Source: Branchiostoma floridae
Taxonomy: Eukaryota > Chordata > Leptocardii > Amphioxiformes > Branchiostomatidae
Reading direction: 5' to 3'
DNA: 64,000 bases
Assembly (NCBI RefSeq): GCF_000003815.2
Contig: NC_049995.1
Location: 7,354,924-7,418,923 of the forward strand
Below are positions 9,910 through 16,343 of this stretch, in pieces (the stretch's first letter is position 1; each line of letters begins with the position of its first letter). Position numbers and translations under genes: made by a program. The notes below the pieces were generated by a model. The model searched no databases, had not been told where the DNA came from, and was given only the letters and a program-made list of their open reading frames with translations.

Positions 9910-11698
9910 CCGGATTTTTGTAGACATCATAGCTCAAGAACCTCCTGATGGATTGCAATGATATATAATATGTAGGTAGGTATTGGAAAGACAACGGTCA
10001 AGGTCAATTTTGGACCCCTAGTATGTGACCATGGTACTGCAGCAGAACTTCCATATTGTGTATATTTTGACATGGACATGCTATGGTCTTGATTGTTTGG
10101 TGACAGATAACTTGTTTAGTATGAGTTTGGCCTCAGCTGGAACAAATAGAACAAAAGCTGCTGCAGTTCCAAGGCCACCCACCAGGGGGACCTAAGATGG
10201 ACCTTGATTTTCGTCTTCTCAACACCTACCTACATCTCAAATATCATCCCAGTCCACACGGAGGTTCTTAGTAAGCTGAATACAAAAATACAGAAGCACA
10301 GAATAAGGGCAAACCCAAAACAGTACTTTCTTTTATTCATTGAGGTAACAAAGCAACAGCCATAGCAAGAACTAAGATGCAATTTTAATAATAAAGTTTA
10401 TTGCAAATTCTTGCCCGTGGGCTAACTGCAGGTAACATAAGAGATTCAGACAAAGTAAAAACAATATGAAAGGTGTCTACTCTAGTCTAAAACTAGTAAA
10501 AGCTAACTCTAGATCCTGGGTTATTGGGTTCGACTCCTTTTTCAAAGACAGTGAAAGACGAAAGATCCCACCTTTTCTATTATGTGTGGGGTAAGAAGGA
10601 GAATTGTTTTCTTTTTGTCGGTGAATGTTAAGAAGTTTGGATGGAATTTGGTGGCCTCTTCAAACAGCTCTTTTCTTTCGTGATCATATTAGAAAGAGCA
10701 GTTTGACATAAAATGTGTTTCGTCTTCCACCATGTTTGACGTGCAATGTTTGCACGTTCTTTTACCTACTGCCCTTCTTTTACCTACTGTTCTTTTACCT
10801 ACTAACCTACTGCCCTTTCGGCCTAAAACGGTAATGGGATTACAGTTGTATCTTTACCATCACCATTCGGCCACTTTGATTTGATTCTTTCAGTTTCCAG
10901 ATCGCGTGCTCCTGATAGAAACTCAATATTTTTCCCCAAATACAGGAACTGGGCGTCCATCACCGAAGCAATCGATGGAGATATCTGCGCAGCGGTCACG
11001 CCTGCTGGCGTTTTCGTTTCTAGGGACTGCCTCTGGTCCTTCCCATTCATCTGCGAACGTGCGCCAAGTAGGTTTGCCCTGTACTTACATGTACCTTTGT
11101 CAATTGATACCTTACCGTTTGTCTTTGAATGTAAGTTCATCTGTGACGGTAGTCAACATTATATTACAACTTTAAACTCTATCTCCTTACAAAAAAAGCG
11201 CTTACCAACAAGCTTTCGATCAGTCCTCTTATCCTTATCAAGTTGAAATGACGCAGAGCCTATGTCACACAATTGTGATGTTAGCAAAGGGTCAAAGGTG
11301 CTTACAAGTCGGTGTCGGCCCCCGTCTTGGTTGAGGGAAGGTTGGTGGGGTAACCGTTTGTCATTGCATTACCTATACACTTGCCAAATTGATTAACTGC
11401 TCGCTTTGCATTCGGGCCTATTAACTTGCCTTGAGCATAAATGTTCAATAAAGCTCTTTCAGTTCATTCCATTGATGATGGTACTTGATGTCTCTCTGCA
11501 GCTACTAAGGTGAGGGACCTGTGCCGCTGCTGTACTGCCAGTACTTTCGAGGAAGAGGATGTCCCCATGTACTGTAGTAGTTCCAGTCCCACTGGTGAAG
11601 ACAAGTCCTTCTACTTCAGTCACCGCATCATCACCGAATGTGTCTGTGAAGAACACTACTGTGAGGATGAAGATGAGCATGAAGTTCCCTTGGGCTAA
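235..11698 (+). CDS. 3' part of secreted VWC-CTLD-CTCK protein gene (10 exons)
   Basis: Partial gene; its 5' exons lie left of the window. Ten exons were placed from AG/GT splice sites, and all junction phases agree (exon phases 0-1, 1-0, 0-0, 0-0, 0-1, 1-1, 1-0, 0-2, 2-1, 1-stop). The summed coding length is 1407 nt, giving 468 residues. Domains in order: the end of one cysteine-rich VWC-like module, a full VWC, a second VWC-like module, the first half of a C-terminal cystine knot, a complete C-type lectin domain, then the second half of the cystine knot and a stop (TAA, 11696-11698). In known families (mucins, VWF, otogelin, SCO-spondin) VWC arrays ending in CTCK belong to large secreted, disulphide-linked proteins, so an extracellular or mucus role is likely. 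The lectin domain within the CTCK is the odd feature. Domain calls rest on cysteine spacing and motifs read by eye, and no orthologue name is claimed. Confidence 0.85.
964..1073 (+). CDS. Exon: first half of VWC domain
   Basis: A strong polypyrimidine tract and CAG end at 963; the donor GTAAGG starts at 1074. It begins with two bases of a split codon and ends in phase 0. It codes the opening VWC cysteine (DYCIYEDSDF) and the segment ending GQTFYE, which matches the usual VWC start of a Cys, a Gly and an aromatic ahead of a G-D-x-W segment in the next exon. Confidence 0.8.
1444..1590 (+). CDS. Exon: second half of VWC domain
   Basis: 147 nt, 49 codons, phase 0 on both sides (acceptor TTTAG ending 1443, donor GTGAGT at 1591). 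It contains the VWC hallmark PGDIWQ followed by the C-x2-C-x-C motif CVECTC, then two further cysteines in ECYPTEDCDTTC. The VWC ends in the next exon. Confidence 0.85.
1631..2067. mobile_element. TA-flanked palindromic MITE (mariner-like) split by a SINE
   Basis: Terminal inverted repeats: GCCTGGGTACCATCCGGA at the left and its complement at the right (TCCGGATGGTACCCAGGC), both flanked by TA. The right half also carries a near-duplicate of about 55 bp. A SINE (1699-1950) interrupts the element. A fragment of the same family is at about 62315-62370. Confidence 0.75.
1699..1950 (-). mobile_element. tRNA-derived SINE, nested in a MITE, with 15-bp TSD
   Basis: On the - strand it has a tRNA-like head with an A-box-like GGCGTAACTGGTAGAGCG and a B-box-like GAGTTCGATTCC, then a body with TTGTGCCCTTGGGAAA. 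The 15-bp target-site duplication CAGAAACACAGAGAA is at 1684-1698 and 1951-1965. Not a functional tRNA. Confidence 0.8.
2245..2330 (-). mobile_element. 3' tail of a non-LTR retrotransposon (fragment)
   Basis: On the - strand it reads ...GGAGATCCTAATAAAACAAACAAAC, typical of a LINE 3' end with an AAAC-type tail. No coding sequence remains. A TA microsatellite follows at 2335-2358. Confidence 0.45.
2335..2358. repeat. (TA)n microsatellite
   Basis: About 12 TA units. Confidence 0.9.
2565..3040. mobile_element. Palindromic DNA transposon remnant (ACAGTCAAACCTG termini)
   Basis: It begins ACAGTCAAACCTGTATATAG and ends with the complement (CTAATACAGGTTTGACTGT), with inner motifs of the GTGGCCGCTA / GACCACTATAGA type repeated in inverted order. 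It lies in the intron before exon 3077. It has no transposase ORF. Confidence 0.65.
3077..3181 (+). CDS. Exon: VWC end (CC-x2-C) and start of next module
   Basis: 105 nt, 35 codons, phase 0 on both sides (TTTCAG before 3077, donor GTAAGT at 3182). It contains the VWC-terminal motif GTCCGTCEP and then begins a second module (PCCVVGLDGGETFYG). Confidence 0.85.
3210..3575 (+). mobile_element. 5'-truncated copy of the RT element at 51352 (3' end only)
   Basis: It shares the 3' signature with the element at 52800-52920: TATAAGCCAC, A/CGGCTTTTTTC, CCCCTGCACGTTCT, TTTTTAAAG, then a tail of AAATCAATCAA units. Only 3'UTR sequence is present. Confidence 0.75.
4130..4705 (+). mobile_element. Possible retroelement 3'UTR with (CATT)n tail
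   Basis: T-rich sequence with an internal direct repeat (TCTCATAGCTT...AAGAAAACGAATGGTA near 4400 and 4480-4520), ending in GAATTTCATTCATT and a (CATT)n run at 4667-4702. The assignment is tentative. Confidence 0.3.
4760..5800 (+). repeat. 74-bp minisatellite, about 13 copies
   Basis: Unit ACGTTTCTAGGACAACAGTC...; clear unit starts at 5107, 5181, 5255 and 5329 (exact 74-bp spacing), diverging toward both ends. A 45-bp flank (ATATTAAACGCAACATAATT) occurs both at 4770 and at 5570, so the array has a second, rearranged block. It lies in the intron before exon 5983. Confidence 0.9.
5821..5955 (+). repeat. (ATTC)n microsatellite, about 33 units
   Basis: Nearly perfect tetranucleotide run ending 27 bp before the splice acceptor at 5982; it creates an artefactual open frame of HSFI repeats. 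Confidence 0.95.
5983..6202 (+). CDS. Exon: second VWC-like module and linker
   Basis: 220 nt; the acceptor is ATCAG (5978-5982), only 27 bases after a 130-bp ATTC microsatellite; the donor GTAAGT is at 6203. It codes GLPGDNCTVCEC, the C-x2-C-x-C core of a second VWC-like module, then cysteines at METCMPHIC, FC and FCC. It ends in phase 1; the last base T plus GT of the next exon gives Cys. An open frame runs upstream through the microsatellite (poly HSFI), but that is intron. Confidence 0.85.
6780..6950 (+). CDS. Exon: N-terminal half of the CTCK domain
   Basis: 171 nt, phase 1 on both sides (TGCAG ends 6779, donor GTGAGT at 6951). After a linker with one Cys (EESCQPYNY) it codes ELDCVSTAKV and HTYCEGQC. 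This is the C...C-x-G-x-C signature that opens CTCK/cystine-knot domains. The exon stops just after TLHS, where a continuous CTCK would proceed to C-x-CC; that part is found in the exon at 11502, after the lectin exons. Confidence 0.8.
7430..7612 (-). mobile_element. SINE body fragment (same family as 55035-55295)
   Basis: The reverse complement matches the SINE body at 55137-55292: AGCTTCGGCTAGGGACGTCC, GAACCCGCCACAC, GAGTGGATC. The tRNA-like head is absent. It ends 25 bp before the CTLD acceptor at 7637. Confidence 0.6.
7638..7789 (+). CDS. Exon: C-type lectin domain, part 1
   Basis: 152 nt, entering in phase 1 and leaving in phase 0 (GTTACAG ends 7637, donor GTAGGG at 7790). It codes the long-form CTLD start CPPDWHSDDGISCYKI and then the helix-1/helix-2 segment with A-x-x-x-C and LASFWTADKE. 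These match the first two cysteines of the long form and the conserved C...L-x-S region. Confidence 0.9.
8240..8640 (-). mobile_element. Degenerate non-LTR ORF2 end (CCHC-type zinc motif)
   Basis: The - strand reading gives VCQFCTSNMIEDEVHFTVDC, the C-x2-C...H-x4-C motif near the end of some LINE ORF2 proteins, with flanking similarity to 44085-44366. Broken frames; a dead copy. Confidence 0.55.
8925..9030 (+). mobile_element. SINE fragment (tRNA-like family)
   Basis: It contains GGGTTCGAAACC (B-box-like), TTTGCCCTTGGGAAATGTAC and TTCCTCACTTCACTCAGGT, as in the full copies at 29651 and 1699. Confidence 0.55.
9471..9592 (+). CDS. Exon: C-type lectin domain, part 2 (WVGL, EPN)
   Basis: 122 nt, entering in phase 0 and leaving in phase 2 (TTGGACAG ends 9470, donor GTAAGG at 9593). 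It codes DLWVGLAIDPDTG, VWTWTDG and EAEPNT. WVGL (WIGL type) is the lectin core; EPN is the Ca2+/mannose-type sugar-binding tripeptide of classical CTLDs. Confidence 0.9.
9615..9819. mobile_element. Palindromic MITE, TACTGTAAATGCAGAAATG family (copy 1)
   Basis: Both ends read TACTGTAAATGCA... in inverted orientation, with interior GTTCGCGG / CCGCGAAC palindromic blocks. It starts 22 bp after the donor of exon 9471-9592. Further copies: 45877, 47619, 49634. Confidence 0.8.
9851..9907 (+). repeat. (GT)n microsatellite
   Basis: About 28 GT units in the CTLD intron. Confidence 0.95.
9908..10268. mobile_element. Palindromic interspersed repeat
   Basis: The left arm (GTAGGTAGGTATTGG, GGTCAAGGTCAATTTTGG) and right arm (CCTTGATTTTCGTC, CACCTACCTACATC) are inverted copies. 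A one-armed copy is at 58985-59130. Confidence 0.6.
10384..10860 (-). mobile_element. Non-LTR retroelement 3' fragment (family of 43995-44470)
   Basis: It matches 43998-44360 in order (TTTATTGCAAATTCTTGCCC, GTGTCTACTCTAGTCTAAAA, GAAAGAGCAGTTTGACATAAA). Decayed frames. A small TTTTACCTACT tandem (about 10760-10815) lies at its inner end. Confidence 0.65.
10946..11067 (+). CDS. Exon: C-type lectin domain, part 3
   Basis: 122 nt, entering in phase 2 and leaving in phase 1 (ATACAG ends 10945, donor GTAGGT at 11068). It codes NWASITE, GDICAAV and SRDCLWSFPFICER, giving the last two CTLD cysteines and the conserved PFICE-type end. The usual WND calcium-binding triplet is replaced by VSRD next to the third cysteine, so Ca2+ site 2 is only partly conserved even though EPN is intact. 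Confidence 0.9.
11502..11698 (+). CDS. Terminal exon: C-terminal half of CTCK and stop
   Basis: The acceptor CTCTCTGCAG ends at 11501; the exon enters in phase 1 and ends at TAA (11696-11698). It codes LCRCCTAS (the C-x-CC of CTCK), VPMYCSSS and ECVCEEHYC (the closing C-x-C-x3-C), then an acidic tail EDEDEHEVPLG. It completes the knot begun in exon 6780-6950. A direct join 6950 to 11502 is also in frame (phase 1 to phase 1). Confidence 0.85.
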
Positions 11699-12330
11699 AT
11701 GAAGACTGACGATACGCGCATAACGTAAACGGACCCGTATAACGAGCTACGACTACGATTTGAACAAAACGGACCGGTATAACGATTTTACGACCATGAA
11801 TTAACCTAATCGGACTGATATAACGAGAGAAGACCACGGCGAAACCACGTGCGGACCAACAACGATTATCGGAAAACATGCTGTTTGACAGGATTGCTGG
11901 CTAAGATCTACAAAACTGAACCTCAACTGTTTCTTTTCTCCCCATCAAATCAAATGTTGTATCTTTATGATGCAACCTCACTTCACATACACTGATGTAT
12001 TACTCTCTTCCTAACTCAGTAATTCATACCTATATCATTTTAATCTCAATTATTTCTCTAAAAAGGTATATAGACCTTCCCTTCCTGGTCTACTCATACC
12101 ACAGTTCGCGCCAACTTCTTCTTTAAAAAACTAATCTCACTCGAGGTACCGAATGGCTTGGTTGAAAGACTTAATGTCCTCAGCATGTTGAATTTTATCA
12201 ATTTATTTTTTGTAGTTGCCTAGGATGAGTTGCCTATAGTCATAGGAGTGAAGGTTGACTTTGAAGAGATGAACACATCATGATGAGACCAGAAGGTTGC
12301 AAAAAAATAAATCATAAGCATAAAAAAACA
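11699..12330 (+). other. Probable 3'UTR of the VWC-CTLD-CTCK gene with 40-bp tandem repeat
   Basis: The sequence after the stop codon. From about 11713 to 11840 there are three imperfect 40-bp units, each containing a CGGAC...TATAACGA core (starts near 11729, 11769 and 11809). An AATAAA hexamer at 12306-12311 is the first convincing polyadenylation signal. The UTR end is inferred. Confidence 0.5.
12306..12311 (+). promoter_or_regulatory. Candidate polyadenylation signal AATAAA
   Basis: First AATAAA downstream of the stop at 11698 on the + strand. Assignment to this gene is by position only. Confidence 0.4.
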
Positions 12331-15300
12331 TGTCAACATCTGATGAAGAGCAACTTAGAAATGGTTGTAGTAAACTTGAAAACATCTGACGATTGAATAT
12401 GAGCATCACTCAAAGATACGGTAGACGATTGCAAATATTTGCTTCATTCTGCATTGTTGGAAAAAAAGATACACAAATAAAACAAGTAACCCGGATTTAA
12501 GCAATGTAGAAATAACTGGAAATGTGAAATAATCAAGGACAAAAAAACAACAAGCAGGTAACGCAAATTGTAGGAACATGGCAAACCAACTGTAAAATGG
12601 CTGGGATACAAGTGTGTATAAGGCTTCTGTCACAATAACATCACGTGGCAAAGTGTCAGTCAAAGAGGAGAGAGCAGGATTTTGGGCAGGATCGGCGATT
12701 TGGGCAGGATCGCCAACTAAGAACTGAACATGTTAGTCTGTAGATAACATCTGGAATGCGTTATACTTTGACATTGAGACAAAGGGCTTCCTAGAATGGC
12801 CCCCAAAGAATGTATTTGATACAGATCATTATATACACTGATGTGCAATCAACAAATATATGCTACGATCTTGAGAGGTTAGAGAGAATAGACATGTTGC
12901 TTGTCATTTCCTACACTGCGATAGAATTTCAATGGTATCAGCGTATCTTTCTCAAAGGTATTTCATTTATTTCTTAAATATCGGTGCTGAAAAGTTATCG
13001 AAGGTAGGAATGATTCCAACGGACATGGATAACCAGGATTTGAATACTAAATTTCAAAAGTTGCTATGATGTCCCACATATCATATCATGATAACTATCT
13101 TAGAAGTTCATACAATATAGTATTTCATCACCTAAACCAATGGAATTTCATAGCCTTACACTGACTTTCTTCCACACAAATACTGTACAAATCCTGGTCA
13201 CAAAAGAGCACCGTAGTTAACGTTCTTCTAGGCATTAGAATAAAAGCGCAAGCATCAAATATAATGTCTTCAGTCTCTTTCGTTGAGTCTCTTGTTCCTT
13301 ATGTTCATATTGAATTGTGATGTGATGTGATAAAGGAAGTAGTAATTGCATTTTTACGCAATGAAGCAAGAATCTAATATTTGAGGAAAGTTAACATCAA
13401 GCTGATTTGTCAGGCGATTTTATGCAATTCTCAGAAGTAGTCGATTAACCCTCAAACGCAGCACTGAAGCACGGAGGGTAGTGGTTATGGCTGACACATG
13501 GAACAAACGTGTGTATTATATCAAGGAGGTTATATCACATCCTATTTAACCTAGCGGGGCCGAAGTGCCCTCGGTCTGGGGCCGAAGTGTCCTGGACTTG
13601 GGGCCGAAATGTCCGGGCCGAAGTGTCCATGTGCCGAACTGTCCTGATACCATAAAATATGCCAAACATACGGTCAACCTAACCGTTTCCAAAATCCTAT
13701 CCAGTTGCTTGAGTAACTGATTTTTGGAATACAGCACATGATATCGGCTCATGATCGAACTTGTCCTTCATTTCCCCAAAACCTACCTACGTTCAATTGT
13801 GATACAGATCCATCGACAGCCTCTCACACACAAGTTCATAGACAACACCGAAAACACAGCATTCTTGACAATTGTGACAATAAATTGTGCCATTATAAAA
13901 ACGCGCCCTTATCAAACATAAGCATTGGCACTTATTCTCACAATATGCATGCTACATTGATACCATCATGACGGACATACATGTACATCAATAAACAAAC
14001 ATGACCAAACCTTACTTTACTTATTCTCATGACGGATTACTATAAAATCAGTCGCTAGCTGATCGACATAAAGGTATTGCTCATAGTTATCCTAGATGAT
14101 GGTGGACTCTGGAGAATATCAAATGGTCAGTCAGCAAATAGTTAAGAAGTGAGTTTAGAATGAAAGCTCATCTTTGTTGGTACGATCTGGGATGCTAGTT
14201 TTACCAAAATGAAAATCCAGTGGATGGCACTTGGAGACAGAGGCAAAATGTCCACAGACATTGCATGATATACAAAATGACCAACAAACTGGTGGTCGTA
14301 TCGACTGATAAGTATACGTTGCTAATACCAGCTCAAAAAAAGTCATGCCTTCAAGTACCACCAGATTTACCAATCTATGATATAAATTGTTTTTTCCAGA
14401 ACTATCATAGAGTAGAAACTGTTATCGCCAAAGGCAGTAGGGACATCTTCGCTGGATAGTTTTAAAGAGCATTTGCAGGTAGATGTGCAAAAGTTAGGTG
14501 TGACATTTACTTAGTCGTTCAGTGTAATATAACCAGTTGCTGCCGCGCCATGCCTGCTACGCTGGTGTGTTACGCCGAAGTGTGGTTATACCAACTATTC
14601 AGATACAGATACACATACGTTCCTTGTTGAAGTTTGTAATTTTTATTCAACACAAGCAAATTGCTTACCTCGACCTTCTACCAAAAATTCGAAGTTGTGT
14701 TTAATAACGAACGTTACAAACTTCAGCATGGAATGAACAAGTCAGCCATAAACACTTGATTCTGACGCTTGGACCGTGCGGCTCATACTGCAATAGAAGT
14801 AAATAAGCATAAGGTTATATCCATGAGTAAAAATGTACGGTAATCTTCCTTATAAACAATAGATCATACATTCGTAGTTGAATGGTATTTCATTGTTATG
14901 ATTTCTATTAACGTACAGCCGTATTATCCTCCCCCCCCCCCATTGTTTGTTATAGTGCTTTCAATGTTGGATAAAATGTACATTGATTGTACATCTAAAA
15001 GACTGTTGAATTACTTGACAATATAATGTTTCGATACAACTTCAACTGCCTTCCTCGCGGCAACCGTGGTCGAATCTACTTTCTATCGCAAGGTGGCGCT
15101 CCAATTAGAGTCAGTCACTTTTCCCAAGAGTACTCTGAGGTAGCCTGTGAAAAGTGCTACCAAAATTTTTGAAAATTAACTCTCTTTATTGTGCAACAAT
15201 AGCTTTAAATTCATCATCATATTTACTTTTTACAGTCCAAATGAAACTATTAACGGTTCCATGACAATTACTCAAACAGCTGGATGAATTTGTAAGAGGT

Positions 15301-15360
15301 CAGAGGTGTCAGGTGGTATCCACTACCTTTTGTTTGTCCATTGGTCCTCACTAGTTTGCA
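12330..15360. other. Intergenic stretch, no gene supported
   Basis: AT-rich unique-looking sequence between the two gene models. Small items only: five copies of a GGGCCGAAGTGTCC motif (13556-13640), a GTAATATAACCAGTTGCTGC / GTGGTTATAC short dispersed motif (14524-14600), and a C11 homopolymer (14931-14941). The 85-residue hydrophobic open frame at 12663-12406 (-) has no supporting context. Confidence 0.5.
13556..13640 (+). repeat. Short tandem motif GGGCCGAAGTGTCC
   Basis: Four to five imperfect copies of a 14-20 bp unit. Confidence 0.75.
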
Positions 15361-15725
15361 TATAAATCAGGGTTGTAGCTAGCATCTGTCCTTTGAAGGA
15401 ATTTTGCAGCTGGGGACTGAAAAAAGTTTTCCCCATTCCGTCCGCTGGGACAGACAAAATTGATATGTAAAGATATAGAAAAACTGAAACCCATGTGTTC
15501 TTCTTCCCCAAAACAGATGCCATTGAATTTCTTAGTCTACAAGCAAAATTTGCACCTCAAAATGCAGGAAATAGTGTTTCAGAGGGTCTTGATTTAAAAA
15601 TTTTCTGGGACCCAGACCCCCCAGAAATGACGCGCAATGTCACGCCATGCATTCGGTGCTCGATAGGATTCCCATTCAAAGGGCACTGAAAATGATTTCA
15701 GGCTGGCTACAACCCTGATATAAAT
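15360..15725. mobile_element. hAT-type MITE with 8-bp TSD
   Basis: The element 15368-15717 begins CAGGGTTGTAGCTAGC and ends GGCTGGCTACAACCCTG. The perfect 8-bp target-site duplication ATATAAAT (15360-15367 and 15718-15725) is typical of hAT elements. A diverged relative is at 40820-41125. Confidence 0.85.
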
Positions 15726-15900
15726 TGTTAGCTTTTGTTTGAATAGCTGTTGGACTTCACAATCCCTGGACTACACATCCTTCTCACTTCTCAGTCGCTG
15801 CCGAAAGGTAGTAAACGTCTGGCCGTTCATACACCTATCCAGTGAGTAACCGTTATATTGCTTATATCATAACCTGAACGTCTTAGCTGCATAAGCCCTT

Positions 15901-16110
15901 TCACAGAGATCAGAACGCATGTGCAGCGACAGGAACTCTAGGTAATATGTCAAAGGTAAAGGCCCCCCAATATAAAATAAAACCTGTTATGCAAAATCGA
16001 AACAATGGTCGAGACAAGGACTGTTTTCTTTTTCGGGGCCCTCACCTTTGACATATTACCTAGAATGCCTGTCGCCCCACATGAGTTCTGACCTTTGTGA
16101 TTGGGGTAAT
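15901..16110. mobile_element. Palindromic MITE (AGGTAATATGTCAAAGGT arms)
   Basis: The left arm (CAGAACGCATGTG, GACAGG, AGGTAATATGTCAAAGGTAA) is mirrored by the right arm (ACCTTTGACATATTACCT, CCTGTCG, CATGAGTTCTG). It sits just beyond the stop codon of the LRR gene, probably in its 3'UTR or downstream of it. Confidence 0.75.
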
Positions 16111-16182
16111 TGACGTATCATGGGGTGTTTTACAATGAAATAAGATGTACCTGTTTTTGATAAGTTTAAAATCCACTGCCAG

Positions 16183-16343
16183 CTAGCCATTTTTCTCCAG
16201 CTCTGCCTCACCAGAATGATGACGCCGGACAATGTAGCAACAGCCAGCGATCACCACGACAACCAGGACAGCCGCAAACGTGCTGACTGTTGCCAGGGCA
16301 ACGATTAACGGTCTCTTGTCACACGTCTCCCATCGTGCGCTCT
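16183..16343 (-). CDS. Terminal exon: transmembrane helix and short cytoplasmic tail
   Basis: 161 nt; acceptor TTTTCCATAG (edge 16343), entering in phase 1, stop TAG at 16185-16183. It codes a juxtamembrane Cys (WETCDKRPL), a 24-26 residue hydrophobic helix (ALATVSTFAAVLVVVVIAG), CC next to the membrane (possible palmitoylation), a stop-transfer cluster (YIVRRHH) and a short tail ending AELEKNG. No signalling motif is seen in the tail. Confidence 0.85.

Noticed and set aside
12406-12663. 85-codon hydrophobic frame on - strand
   Set aside because: AT-rich intergenic DNA, no splice sites or homology that I recognise, no neighbouring exons.
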